The notes below the pieces were generated by a model, which saw nothing but the letters and a program-made list of their open reading frames with translations, made no database searches and was not told where the DNA came from. Both the position numbers and the translations under genes were made by a program. From NCBI GenBank assembly GCA_030144725.1, contig JASKMD010000012.1, forward strand, positions 4,175,848 through 4,239,847: a stretch of 64,000 nucleotides of DNA, in the 5' to 3' direction. Below, in pieces: positions 1 to 10,271 of this stretch. Each line of letters opens with the position of its first letter. The first letter of the stretch is position 1. This DNA comes from Haematococcus lacustris. Its lineage: Eukaryota > Chlorophyta > Chlorophyceae > Chlamydomonadales > Haematococcaceae.

Positions 1-496
1 TCCATGGCTGCATCGTACTCGAAGATTTTAGCCGGCTTGAATTGATAACGTGAGAAGGCCCCCATCACTGGATCCAGCATGGCAAGCTTGGAGAGTGATC
101 TGCGCTGTATTGTGTCCTGACAACAGCAGCATAGCAGGGCTTTAGGGCAAATCAGAGGTGTCACAAGTGTTGCAATGAACATGCTCATCTTGTGTGGGCA
201 TTGCAGAGACAAGGAGGTGGCAGAGGTTGCCAACGTGGTGTAATCGCCTGTTAGTCGCGAGTGAGAGTTGTGAGAGTCGAGAGAGTTGTGAAGTGCTGTA
301 TACTACAAAGCGCGATGAAGGGCAAGAAGCGCAAGGGCGTGGATGAGCCTAAACAGCCCAAACCCAAGCAGCCTGAACAGCCCAAGGGGTAGGGCCAGGG
401 GCGGATGACTTCCCCCCGCGTGTGACCTGCTAGGTGCCATGTCCCCAACCCATTTAAGGATGTCATTGCGCATTGTGTGCCTTGTGTGCCATGCAG

Positions 497-1117
497 TTGG
501 AGGAGGAGGCAGCCAGCGTGTCCCAGCAGCAGGGGGGGGCCCGCAAGCAGCTGGTGGTGTTCTTTGGCAATGCAGGCATTGGCACCCGGGGTGGGTGGGG
601 GGCCAAGGCTGTGCTGCAGGCCTGCCGCAAGGTGGTGGAGAGGGCCAACAGCGGCAGGCCAACAGACAGGGTGCCAGGCAAGGTGGTGACAGTGGATGAG
701 TTCTGCACTAGCAAGGTCAGCTCAATCATGAACAGCCCCCAGCCCTGTGAGGAGGAGCTGGACAGCAGCAAGCCCACCAGGCCTGAAGGCTGGAAGCCCA
801 AGCCGGGTCAGGTGCAGAACCGCTTGTTGCAGTCAGCCTGGAGCAAGCGGTTCGAGGTGCTAGTGCGGGGGCTCATGTGGTGCCCTTGGCTGGCCCAGGC
901 CACCCCTGGGGACCTTGGCAAATGGGTGGACAGGGACTGCAACGCAGCCCTCAACCTCCAGCGGGCAGGGGAGAGCAAGTGGCGCCCACTGGAGCTGTGC
1001 AGGTGGCCACACCGAGGAAGGCTTCCTGCCCCGGGCAAGGAGTACCCAGCATTGGGCTTCAAGAAGCTGCGAGACCGAGCCCCCAAGGCCCTAGCCCAGC
1101 AGCCTATAGCACAGTAG
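497..1117 (+). CDS. Fanzor/TnpB-like nuclease, C-terminal exon (copy 1)
   Basis: The reading frame opens directly after a CAG that looks like a 3' splice site and runs to a stop at 1115-1117; an in-frame ATG at 491 is the alternative start. Seen: a beta-strand-like LVVFFGNAGIG segment, then VVTVDEFCTSKVSS, which has the form of the RuvC-II motif with Glu followed by TS(K/R), then VRGLMWC, then WVDRDCNAALNLQRAGE, which matches the RuvC-III motif (RDxNAAxN), then RPLELCRW. IS605 OrfB/TnpB and its eukaryotic Fanzor relatives have this order with a zinc ribbon between the last two motifs. Here the CxxC pairs are absent; only one Cys (RGLMWC) and an isolated Cys remain. No RuvC-I exon was found upstream. 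It aligns with the fragment at 33645 and with the genes at 42.1-44.4 kb and 53.2-54.0 kb. Inference: an eroded or divergent RNA-guided-nuclease-like protein of mobile origin. Confidence 0.58.
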   Translation: MEEEAASVSQQQGGARKQLVVFFGNAGIGTRGGWGAKAVLQACRKVVERANSGRPTDRVPGKVVTVDEFCTSKVSSIMNSPQPCEEELDSSKPTRPEGWKPKPGQVQNRLLQSAWSKRFEVLVRGLMWCPWLAQATPGDLGKWVDRDCNAALNLQRAGESKWRPLELCRWPHRGRLPAPGKEYPALGFKKLRDRAPKALAQQPIAQ

Positions 1118-1332
1118 CATGTGTGCACTAGGCGATGCTTAAGATGTTGCTTACATCAGAGCATGGGTTTCATGCCAACATCCATCGCCCCATCCTCGTA
1201 AGGGGGTGGGGGTATGAAGTAGGTATTAATGCCAGCTGTTTTGGATATAGGGAACAACAGCCCGGACTACAGATAACGCAGCTCCTAGTAGTGGGGGATT
1301 GTGCTGTATTATGTCAGCTCGATTATGGCTCA

Positions 1333-1486
1333 CCTCATCTGAAGGAAGCATGTCACTGCTGTGCCGTAGTTGGGAGCGCTGCATGCTGAAGAACAGGAAG
1401 TAGGCCAGCACATTGCATATGAGAATGGCAGGGATCAGGAAGAGGAGAGGCCGCCTGAGGATTCGCGGTATAGCGCCAACCGAGCC
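1333..1486 (-). CDS. possible exon with a transmembrane segment
   Basis: On the minus strand, a stretch reading ...RRPLLFLIPAILICNVLAY... gives one strongly hydrophobic helix of about 20 residues flanked by Arg residues, followed by a polar tail ending at GATGAG before GTGAGC, a plausible 5' splice site. I do not recognise a family and no neighbouring exon could be joined. It may be a remnant of a membrane-protein gene or chance. Confidence 0.22.
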
Positions 1487-2769
1487 CCATGTGCCATGGC
1501 TTGCGCACTGCTTCTCTCTTTTGCAGGCGGGAGCCACGGCCTGCACATACATGTGCAAGTGTTATGCGGGCTCCAGGCCAAGAAGTTTACAAACTACAAA
1601 CTTACACGGACAGAAGCAAGATGCACGCACCATGGGGTAGCTACCAGGATGTCAAGGAAAGCAGGCAGGCGCGTCCAAGGGACACGCACAGAGGACACGC
1701 GATGGGGGGCCTGATGCCGAAGGGTGAGGACTTAACGATGAGCAGGCGTTGTGTGTCACTACGCAGCCCCTCAAATACCGCAATGAAGTTTCATTTAGTC
1801 ACGAAAGTTTGCAGGTGAGATAGTACTCTAACAATCAGCTTGACAGCGATGTAAGTGGGCCAGAGCGAAGTACGTATCGAGTTCGAGTAGGCGACTTTAG
1901 AGTTGGACGTGTAGCTAGTCAAAGCGATGCAGGCTTAACCCTTGCCGATGGTGTTCCACTGATGTTGTTCCTGAACTCATCGCATGTGTTCAAGTTATGC
2001 AAGCCAGAACCATTGCAGTTACTTACCAACCGCGTCGCCATGCTGTGCACCGGGTGCAGCCACCTGCGAGGCGACATAGGCCAAACTGGGCAAGGAGGTG
2101 ACGTTTGCTGGCAGCATGCCAGCAGTACGCATCAGGCCATGAATCAGGCGACCCCAACTAACAAAAAATGACAGGAAATGATGGAAAACCGACCCCTGGT
2201 AATCAAAACGGCGCCGCGTCTCAGCCACGTGGTTTCTATTCATGTTTCGCACATCCCTAGTTAGAAGACTCTGTCAGCTATGCGGTGCAGCTTGTAACAT
2301 TGATTATTGTGAAGTGTGCCGAGTGCTATGGCGGCTCAAATCTTGACATTCAAATTTATGCCAATTTTGCTCATGCGGGCCTCGCCGCGACCGACCGCCG
2401 CGACCGACGTGGCCCAGTAGCCTCTGCAAACAGTCAGGGACAGCCGCCGCAGTCAAAACGATTCACATGGCACGCCAAACCGATGTAATGACGCCCCTCC
2501 ACCCATGCTCGGAAGTATACAAGGCTGCTGCATTGCTTGACCGCTTCGTGTGTAGTACCTACTACCTGGCCACTCGGTAAGGCCACTCAAGGTGTGTAGG
2601 CCATTGCTACGTTACCTTGCTCGACATGTTGGGTCCGATCCCTCCCGCCCGCCCTCCGCTTGCGTGTCGAGCTTGTGTCCAGCTCCGCCCTGACCCCCTG
2701 CTGCTCAGCTGGAGGGGTGAGCGGGTCAGGGGATGCACCAACACCAGTTGCCAGCCGCTGCCAGGGGGG

Positions 2770-2870
2770 GGCAGCAGGAGGGGTGGGAGGGGCTGGGAGG
2801 GGGTGGGAGGGGGTGGGAGGGGGTGGGAGGGGGTGGGAGGGGGTGGGAGGGGCTGGGGTGGGCTGGGAGG
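2770..2870. repeat. G-rich tandem repeat (GGGAGGGGGT-type)
   Basis: Direct reading shows about ten tandem near-identical decamers of GGGAGGGGGT, one strand almost pure purine plus T. Such a tract could form G-quadruplexes. No gene is associated. Confidence 0.85.
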
Positions 2871-3699
2871 GGGCGGGGCTCTTTTCCAGCAGCTGTGTCG
2901 TTGAGTAATGAACAAAGTGATAACGCGAAATTCCTAATAACTCAGAGTGGTCAGCTCACAACATGCCGATGTGTGCAAGGGGTCCCTTTTTTGGTGTGGC
3001 TGGCTAGAGAGACATCTATCCATTCGCACCTCGCTGCAATGTCGCGGTATTTCTTGCCCAACGACGGTCTTCCGACGCCGCCTGCACCAATGAAAGGCTC
3101 GTGGAGCAAGCCTGGCGGGCTGAAATGAGATTGTACTTCTGGCTCGATGCCAGGCGTAGCTCATTCATTGGTGCCGCTACATACCACTAGAACAATCGAC
3201 AGGGAGCAGCTGAGGTGTGTCCGCGATCGCTTGCGCCGGCATGGCCTCACTCGCAAGAGTTAACGCGCCGCTTGCCAGGACCCGCGCAGTGATTCGCAGC
3301 TGCCAATGTGACAAACGCTATCGAAAACGGTGCAGTATTGAGTGAGTATTTGCATGAAGATTACCAACCCCATGTTGGGACATCCTGACCATAAATGGCC
3401 GGGGTGTCCAGCTTGATGTGGTGCGCCTTGCAGATGCAGTATTCAAGTAATGCAAGCCAGAACCTGCCATACGTTGTAATGGATACATCTCTGCATCCCT
3501 ATCCTCCCAACACTTCTCCATAGTGCTCACTGATAGATGTGTTCCTAATCTAGGTGCCGGGACCTAACCTAGGTGTCCCTAACCTATTCGCTAGAGCCCT
3601 ACCATATGCATGACTCTCTCGCACACACATCACGCACACACTGACTGTTTGCTTTGTTTGGTTTATGGCATGATACACATCTGCCACTTCCGTAGCAGG

Positions 3700-4664
3700 T
3701 GTAACAGTAGAGTTTGTGCGGTCAAGATGCATGGTCGGCTGAGGCATAAGTGCCGGCTTGCAGCCGTCGAGCATGCTGACTTGTGCGGCTATTGCTGCCG
3801 CTGCGGCTGTCTACATACTCATCGACAGCCTCCGAGTCGCGCAGTGGGTAGTGCAGTGTACTTACATCGTGAAGACGTCGTAAAGAACTAATCCATCAAG
3901 AGAAGAGTAGTCATTGCAAGCATTGTAGTGTTTGTCCAGAAGCAACACCATCCAAGTACCAAGCCCTCTTAGAAATCCAGAAGTCCCCCAAGAAGTCCCC
4001 TAGCATCGCAAGATCTCGTCATAAGTAAGATGCGATTCAAATCTCACAGAATCTTGCATGCAGAAAAGAAACACAACCTACCATTCATCCTAGCTGAGTG
4101 TCTGGACTGTTACACTCTCCCCCACTCCGAAAAGCTACGTCCCGGAGCTTGCAGTTTTGAGATGAGTCATGTTCACAATCATGCCACAGCAAGCATAGAC
4201 AGGCAGGCAATGACAGGCAGGCAGGAACAGGCTACATGCAACAGACAAGCAAATGCAACGAGCTCCATGCAAACCATGCTAAAACTATGAAATCAGAGTC
4301 TTGAGCTGACTGTCGTCTCGTTCTCCTCCTCCTTCCAAGCTGACTGAAGAAACCATCGTGACAGAACTGAGAAACAGAAGATGTGGTAGTTGGATTCAGC
4401 GCAGGGTTGCAATGGGTGATCAGTCCCATCGACGCTGGGGTACACGTAGAGGCTGCAATAAGCCAATGGAGTTGGGTGTGTTGGTCTTGCTACGCTGACA
4501 GCTATGTCAGGTGCGGACATAGTCATGCACCGATGCTGTCATGCGCGGCCAAAAGGAATGGCGGGAAAGTTCTGCCCTACCAAGATGACCAGATATGGGT
4601 ATGTCATGTGCCTCACATGTCAGGTGGGAGCCATTGTGCCAACAGGGATATAAAGCCTGCGGAG
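3700..4664 (-). repeat. 3' LTR of element 1 (truncated by 9 bp)
   Basis: Matches 6450-7416 nearly base for base but stops at CGGAG, where the right copy continues ACTGTTACA. The missing piece and the adjacent polypurine tract were removed by a deletion that fuses the LTR directly to pol sequence. Confidence 0.85.
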
Positions 4665-4931
4665 CGCCCGGCCTGTGTGGTACAACAGACTGCCCTCGAT
4701 TGTGAACTGGCGTGATTTGCCAGCAAGTATGATTTGTTGGGTGACAGAGTGCGAGTGATCTGTGCCCTGGGCGGTGATGCCCGATTTGAGTGTGTGCAGC
4801 TGCATGATGTGAGCATACACGTGATAGTCAGGCCTATGGGATAGCGCGTCCGCCCCCACGTTGAGTTTGCCTGGGATGTGGTCGAGTTGACCGTTGTTGT
4901 GTGCTACCTCAGGTGCTACCTGGTCTACCAT
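4620..4931 (-). pseudogene. pol remnant: RNase H end and integrase start
   Basis: The minus-strand frame includes HIPGKLNVGADALSHRPDY, the characteristic end of a Ty3/gypsy RNase H domain (xGxxNxxADxLSR), then a linker and SLLYHTG...RLYIPVG, the typical start of the integrase zinc-binding region. It then hits a stop. The RLYIPVG part lies inside the LTR copy, so the reading frame crosses the pol/LTR junction. No reverse transcriptase is left in the element. Confidence 0.72.
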
Positions 4932-6430
4932 GATGTGCGCATGCCGTGCGCAATGCGACTTGAGTGTTCTAGCTGGCTGCTGGGCTGTGTAGCTCTGCTG
5001 CCCTGATGTATGTCTGCTACCTCAGGTGCTACCTGGGATGCAAGTGTGTGCGCATGCTGTGCAGCTATGCGGCTTGTTTGTGTGAGCAGGCAGCTAGGCT
5101 GGATAGCTTTGCTGCCATGTTGTGTATGATGTTCTCTGCAAGGAATGCAGGAGTGTAGGCTGCAGCTGATGATCTCTGTGGCTGAAGCCAGCAGGGTGTG
5201 TCGTCTCTGTGGCTGATGCCAACAGGGTGTGTAATGGGACTGCGACTTGTGCTGTGAGGTCGGGATTTGCAGCGATGCGACTATGCTGCAGGTGCGGTGC
5301 GAGGACAGCTTACTGCGTCTTCGCCTCACAAAAGTGTAGAAAGCATCCGAGCTCTCCGCTGTGGGGCTCCGCTTGTGCTGGGAACTGGACTGCAACTGGT
5401 CGAAAAGTCCGATAGCGATGTCGACAGTAAAACTGTGGGTTGGAGAAGCGGCTTTGTTGGGCGTGTGGTGCACTGATGGGTCAGATGGTGCATGCCTTCC
5501 GACGTCAAGATATGACTACTGGGCTGGCCCCCATGCCACTTTGCCCTGCTTGTCGTTTCTGTCAGCTTGAGACGATGCCTGGTAGGTTAATATCAGACTG
5601 CCAGCTGCATGGTGTGGCTCTCTGCAGGCTGGTGCACTGCAGGGTACTGTTCTCTGCTTGAGCAGGGTGATGTTGTTGGTGATCACATGTTGGGTGTGCT
5701 GTGCCTAGAGGTGGCCAGGTATGTGTTGTTGCTGGTGTAAGGCGTCTCTGCACAGGGCAGGAGTGCAGCTATGTGTTCTCTGTTTGAGCAGGCTGGTTGT
5801 GGTGATAGAGATGAGGCTCTGCATAGGGTAGGATCAGGTTGGTGTAAGGATGTGCAGCCTGATATGCTGTAGGGTCTCAGCAAGGCGCTGGATGTGTGTT
5901 GGCTGCAGTTTTCACTGTGTAGCTCTGCTAAGGGCAGGCTATGGACGGTTGGCTGCTTCTTTGGCCAGGTTTGGTGCTAGGCTCTCATTGGCTGGGGTGG
6001 TGGCGGGGATGAAGGTGGCAAGCAGCGCACATGACACTGTGCAAGGCAAGCTAAGCATTTCTCCGCGTGAGCGGGACAAAGCAAGTTAGCAATCAAGCCT
6101 CTGCGACAGCAGGCTCCGCGCAAGCGGGATTCTCCGTGTGAACGGGCAAAGCAAGTCAGCAATACAAGCCTCTGCAAACGCAGGCTCTGCACAACAGCAG
6201 GCTCCGCTTAAGCGGGATCTCCGTGTAAACGGGCAAATGAAGTCTGCGAAACAGCAGTGCAAGCATAGCAAGCACAGCAGGTACAGGCTGTACAGCGACT
6301 TCTAGAAGCAGGAGTCTCTGCAGCAACAGGCACAGTGACAAGCGCTGGAGCTGATGCCATCAGTTCCGGCTCCAATGGCACCTCCGATTGAGTTGGGTCC
6401 GGTGTCACTGCGCAAAGGTCGCGATGAACG
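4932..6430. other. internal remnant of LTR element 1
   Basis: About 1.5 kb between the pol scrap and the primer site. It has short open frames only. Small internal duplications are visible, e.g. CTACCTCAGGTGCTACCTGG near 4908 and again near 5020, and a cluster of diverged repeats containing GCAGGCTCCGC at 6060-6260. A minus-strand frame at 6208-6435 begins close to the primer site and could be the start of gag, but no gag domain is recognisable. Confidence 0.4.
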
Positions 6431-6447
6431 AACAATTGCGGAAACCA
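6431..6447 (-). promoter_or_regulatory. primer-binding site of element 1
   Basis: Two bases inside the right-hand (5') LTR the minus strand reads TGGTTTCCGCAATTG. It begins with TGG, complementary to tRNA 3' CCA, and shares TGGTTTCCG with the primer sites of LTR element 2 and of the TRIM. The priming tRNA was not identified. Confidence 0.6.
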
Positions 6448-6449
6448 GA

Positions 6450-7425
6450 TGTAACAGTAGAGTTTGTGCGGTCAAGATGCATGGTCGGCTGAGGCATAAG
6501 TGCCGGCTTGCAGCCGTCGAGCATGCTGACTTGTGCGGCTATTGCTGCCGCTGCGGCTGTCTACATACTCATCGACAGCCTCCGAGTCGCGCAGTGGGTA
6601 GTGCAGTGTACTTACATCGTGAAGACGTCGTAAAGAACTAATCCATCAAGAGAAGAGTAGTCATTGCAAGCATTGTAGTGTTTGTCCAGAAGCAACACCA
6701 TCCAAGTACCAAGCCCTCTTAGAAATCCAGAAGTCCCCCAAGAAGTCCCCTAGCATCGCAAGATCTCGTCATAAGTAAGATGCGATTCAAATCTCACAGA
6801 ATCTTGCATGCAGAAAAGAAACACAAACCTACCATTCATCCTAGCTGAGTGTCTGGACTGTTACACTCTCCCCCACTCCGAAAAGCTACGTCCCGGAGCT
6901 TGCAGTTTTGAGATGAGTCATGTTCACAATCATGCCACAGCAAGCATAGACAGGCAGGCAATGACAGGCAGGCAGGAACAGGCTACATGCAACAGACAAG
7001 CAAATGCAACGAGCTCCATGCAAACCATGCTAAAACTATGAAATCAGAGTCTTGAGCTGACTGTCGTCTCGTTCTCCTCCTCCTTCCAAGCTGACTGAAG
7101 AAACCATCGTGACAGAAACTGAGAAACAGAAGATGTGGTAGTTGGATTCAGCGCAGGGTTGCAATGGGTGATCAGTCCCATCGACGCTGGGGTACACGTA
7201 GAGGCTGCAATAAGCCAATGGAGTTGGGTGTGTTGGTCTTGCTACGCTGACAGCTATGTCAGGTGCGGACATAGTCATGCACCGATGCTGTCATGCGCGG
7301 CCAAAAGGAATGGCGGGAAAGTTCTGCCCTACCAAGATGACCAGATATGGGTATGTCATGTGCCTCACATGTCAGGTGGGAGCCATTGTGCCAACAGGGA
7401 TATAAAGCCTGCGGAGACTGTTACA
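6450..7425 (-). repeat. 5' LTR of element 1 (complete, 976 bp)
   Basis: Begins TGTAACAG and ends CTGTTACA on the plus strand. On the element's own strand it contains TTTATATCCC near its start. A GCAGG target duplication follows at 7426-7430. Confidence 0.85.
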
Positions 7426-7430
7426 GCAGG

Positions 7431-7763
7431 CCCATGTCGCGCACTTCTACCCACTCCTAGCCCACTCTGCCTGGGTGGCGGGGCGGCCCAGCCAGCTGCT
7501 GAGCTCGCGTGGGCGGCCCAAAGCGGCGCTGGTGCTCGTATGAGCCAGCGATGACCTTGGCTCCAGCCAGAGCCACCGCTTGCTCAAGCCTACCGGGGAA
7601 CAGCTCGGTGAGGCTGTTGGCAAAGCTTGTCTCCAGCTTGGTGCCCACGTCGTCCACGGTGTTGGAGTCGTACAGAAAGCGAGAAACGGCGTTGAGGCGG
7701 GCGTGGAGGCCCGGGTACGCGGCCAACACAGCCTCCACAGCTGCGCTGGGCCGGGACTTCTCG
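7431..7763 (-). pseudogene. downstream half of an interrupted coding region, unknown
   Basis: A minus-strand frame reads well, e.g. PSAAVEAVLAAYPGLHARLN and FLYDSNTVDDVGTKLETSF, before ending near 7457. It is cut at its 5' side by the left LTR of element 2. The sequence resumes beyond the element's right LTR at 22997 once the duplicated TCTCG is counted once. I do not recognise the protein. The frames on the two sides do not match exactly, so an intron or an indel lies near the junction. Confidence 0.4.
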
Positions 7764-8039
7764 TGTAACGGCGAGCCTTGAGCGACACCGTTCCCCTTTG
7801 CCCGCGACACCTGTGTACTGCCTATGGCGGGCGCAGGTGGGCGCATTACTTTTACCGAGTGAGTAGGGCAGGTTAAAGCCTAGCAGCGCTGCTGTGAGGA
7901 CAACTGGTTCGATTCCAGGGGGCCCCGTTCTAAGCCCTAGCCCTCTCACGAGGTACTCTGTAACTTCGCTCCATGGCAGTTTCTTCGCAGTCACACGCTA
8001 GACGATCTCTCGGCTTATAGCGTGGCTCAGCACGTTACA
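7764..8039 (+). repeat. 5' LTR of element 2
   Basis: 276 bp, identical by eye to the LTR at 22716. It contains a good tRNA T-arm/B-box-like segment ACTGGTTCGATTCCAG (stem CTGG/CCAG around TTCGATT) about 140 bp in. No convincing full tRNA could be folded around it. Confidence 0.95.
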
Positions 8040-8041
8040 GA

Positions 8042-8053
8042 TGGTTTCCGACC
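8042..8053 (+). promoter_or_regulatory. primer-binding site of element 2
   Basis: TGGTTTCCGACC starts two bases after the 5' LTR. The same 12 bases start the internal region of the TRIM read on its own strand, so both elements probably use the same tRNA primer. Confidence 0.65.
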
Positions 8054-8096
8054 AGACTAGCGTCTGACTGAGAAGTCTGTCCCTCAGCATTCGGTC

Positions 8097-9168
8097 ATGG
8101 TTCGCTATCAACGCATCCGCTACATACCGACTGTTGAGGACTACCACAACTCGATGGTCCACCAGATTCCTCTGAACCAGAACGGGCCGACTTTGCCCCC
8201 AGGAGAGCAGCCTCTGCCTGCGCCTCCACCCCCAGAGGACCACGCCGGAGCAATGCCTGGTTCTGTGGTAATTAATGCCGACGGGGTTGTCCTGCAAATG
8301 GGCCCTCTTGTTCCTCGCTCTGCGCGGATTCCAGGTGGCGCTCCTGGTGAAGCTCCTCCTGCTACTGGGAATCCTCCCGCTGCCACGGAGCCTGCCCCTG
8401 GTAGCGATCTGTAACGACTAATAGGAGCTCATGAGATGACAACGTGCAACGCCTGTACACTTATGTGCACGTTACATTCCTCCCCCCCCTATTCGGCTGA
8501 AAGCACGATCCGATAGACATCGGCTAGGGGAGATCTCCACGCGTTTGCCGGGGATCGAACCTGGGTGGGCGACCAACTCCACACCAAAGGTTACCCCTTG
8601 CACTACGGCAAGGGCATCCGGTCGGAAACCAATGTAACGACTAATAAGAGCTCATGAGATGACAACGTGCAACGCCTGTGGCCTTATATGCACGTTACAC
8701 GATCTCGCTCCTGAGGAAGGAGCAGGGCTTGCCCCTGAATTCCTTCCTGGCGGTGCAGTCAACGCACCTCCCACCGGTCCTGGTGGTGCCCCTGCGGCCA
8801 ATCTTGGCCCCTCCCAGTCGCCAGATCCTGGTGCTCCTGGCCCTCCGGCCCCACCCCGTTTTCGGACCAGGCGCCAGACTCCGTCCCCTGAACCCTCTGA
8901 TTATGATGAAGACGAGGAGGACGACCCTGAGCAAACAGAGCTGGAGCAGCTGGCACAACGCAACCGCGATCTGGAAGCCGCTGTGGCTCAACGTGATGTA
9001 GGGATGGTAGTGGCAGGGATGGTGGTGGCAGTGGCAAGCGTGGCAGGCCTGGCCCTGGCCCTGGCCCTGGTCCGGGCAGCTCTGGTCCCGCAGCTAAGAC
9101 CAGCAAATAGGGACTTGCCCAGACAGAACGCCAAAACTGTTCTGGTGTACTCAAGGATGTTGTTGTAA
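8097..9168 (+). pseudogene. gag-like region, interrupted by TRIM and shortened
   Basis: An ATG at 8097 opens a Pro/Ala-rich frame that reaches the TRIM at 8410 and continues in the same frame after the TRIM and one copy of its duplication (from 8705): ...GSDL then APEEGAG.... The later part is rich in Pro/Gly and acidic residues, then QTELEQLAQRNRDLEAAVAQ, a coiled-coil-like stretch. Another frame from about 9000 gives a basic Gly/Pro tail leading into the protease. No capsid helices or CCHC knuckle are visible, and the total is much shorter than a normal Ty3-type gag, so an internal deletion is likely. Confidence 0.55.
8410..8699 (-). mobile_element. TRIM (miniature LTR element) with tRNA-like core
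   Basis: Two 67-bp direct repeats (8410-8476, 8633-8699) begin TGTAACGACTA and end GCACGTTACA; they differ at about five sites. The flanks CGATC (8405-8409, 8700-8704) are a 5-bp target duplication. On the minus strand the element is canonical: LTR with CATATAAGG, primer site TGGTTTCCGACCGGATGCC, a core, purine tract TAGGGGGGGAGGAA, LTR. It has no coding capacity. The core (about 8541-8622, minus strand) contains TAGTGCAAGGGG (fits the Pol III A box) and GGTTCGATCCCC (fits the B box). The LTR termini and primer site match element 2, suggesting trans-mobilisation by that family. Confidence 0.88.
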
Positions 9169-9170
9169 CT

Positions 9171-9337
9171 GTGCCTCCTGCACTGATCTGTGGATCAACT
9201 GCTGAATGTGGTTCGTTGCACTTCTCTTTTGAAGGCACTGTAGATAGCCATGTGGCTAAGTTCCTGTGTGACACAGGAGCAACTCACTCTTTCATCAGTG
9301 CAGACTTTGTCTCTGCACATAATTTGCCTGTGCATAA
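9171..9337 (+). pseudogene. retropepsin domain, first half (element 2)
   Basis: The frame contains KFLCDTGATHSFISADFV with the catalytic DTGA of aspartic proteases. It runs into the transposon at 9338; the residues after this point are transposon-encoded and end at a stop. The second half of the domain, with YDVLLGDDWL, resumes at 18971. Splitting exactly here shows the insertion is secondary. Confidence 0.85.
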
Positions 9338-9485
9338 CACTCACGATAAACAAGGACCGGTCGCGATTGGACCGACCATAGCTCATTGGAAACTAGAGTA
9401 GAAGGCCGTTCGAACGGTCTAAGTCTTACGCTAATCCGCGCATCCGTTGCGACGTAGTTGGACCGCGAATTTCCAGAATTGGAAA

Positions 9486-9870
9486 TCTGCACAGATGTCG
9501 GTTATCCTTAATCTGCACAGCTGCTGATAGTCGACATCTGCACAGATGCAGGCGATGTCAACATCTGTGCAGCTGCGAAAAGTCAACATCTGCACAGATG
9601 TCGTATACCGCGACCAACATCTGTGCAGATGCTGACGATGACAGCTGCACAGATGTCGACTATTACATTCAATGCTTGGCTGTGCAGATGTTGACACCGA
9701 CATCTGTGCAGATGTTGACAACGACATCTGCACAGATGTCGACTATTACATTCGAGCCTTGGTTGTGCAGATGTTGTCTATAGCATCTGCACAGATGTCG
9801 ACTTTTACATTCGCGGCTTGGCTGTGCAGATGTCGTGGCTTCATCTGCACAGATGTCGACTATTTCATCG
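9486..9870. repeat. CATCTGCACAGATG-type subterminal array
   Basis: Repeated 14-mers with 6-bp inverted arms CATCTG...CAGATG and a CA or TG centre, spaced by 10-30 bp of variable sequence, start about 150 bp inside the left end of the CACTA-type element. Both orientations of the centre occur. They resemble transposase-binding motifs of CACTA elements but could be ordinary satellites. Confidence 0.85.
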
Positions 9871-9884
9871 ACTCTTACATCCGC

Positions 9885-10125
9885 AAAACACATGCATTGA
9901 CACCCAAACATCCCGCAACATCCCCGCAAAACACATGTATTGACCACCAAACATCCCGCAACACCTTGCTACACCCCCGCAAAACACATGTATTGACCAC
10001 CAAACATCCCGCAACACCTTGCTACACCCCCGCAAAACACATGTATTGACGACCTAACACCCCGCAACATCCCCGCAAAACACATGCATTGACACCCAAA
10101 CATCCCGCAACACCTCGCTACGGGA
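9885..10125. repeat. tandem repeat of about 50-60 bp (AAAACACATG unit)
   Basis: Four to five imperfect copies of a unit containing GCAAAACACATGTATTGAC and CATCCCGCAACA. No coding sense. Confidence 0.8.
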
Positions 10126-10271
10126 CTTGCAAGCACATGTCTCGATGCACCATCACTCCACAACACCTCAATATGGAAATACTAAGCACACGCATTGATG
10201 CACCCAATGACCGCAACACCCCCCTACGATGTGACAAGGTAGCAACGACACAACACAACAAGAAGGTGACA

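Larger units (their letters stand above)
1118..3694. other. intergenic stretch, no firm gene
   Basis: I see no firmly supported gene here. The first 60 bases after the Fanzor-like stop resemble the sequence after the fragment at 33645 (shared pattern GTGCACTRGGCRATGCTT). A G-rich decamer-type repeat sits at about 2770-2870. One minus-strand exon-like piece is listed separately. The rest is unassigned. Confidence 0.4.
3700..7425 (-). mobile_element. LTR retrotransposon 1, reverse-oriented, internally deleted
   Basis: Two direct repeats of about 970 bp (3700-4664 and 6450-7425) are almost identical, with two 1-bp indels noticed. The outer ends are TGTAACAG at 3700 and CTGTTACA at 7418-7425, flanked by the same 5 bases GCAGG (3695-3699 and 7426-7430). 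This is the signature of an LTR-element insertion. Orientation is minus: a primer-binding-like TGGTTTCCGCAATTG lies just inside the right LTR, and the only pol remnant is on the minus strand at the left. The left LTR lacks its last 9 bases. Most of gag-pol is gone, so the copy is dead on its own. Confidence 0.85.

Noticed and set aside
3700..7425. Simple tandem duplication of host sequence
   Set aside because: TG...CA ends with matching inverted termini, the 5-bp GCAGG duplication, a primer site and a pol remnant fit an LTR element better.
8541..8622. Functional tRNA gene inside the TRIM
   Set aside because: The boxes fit, but no anticodon stem can be formed. Treated as a tRNA-like core.
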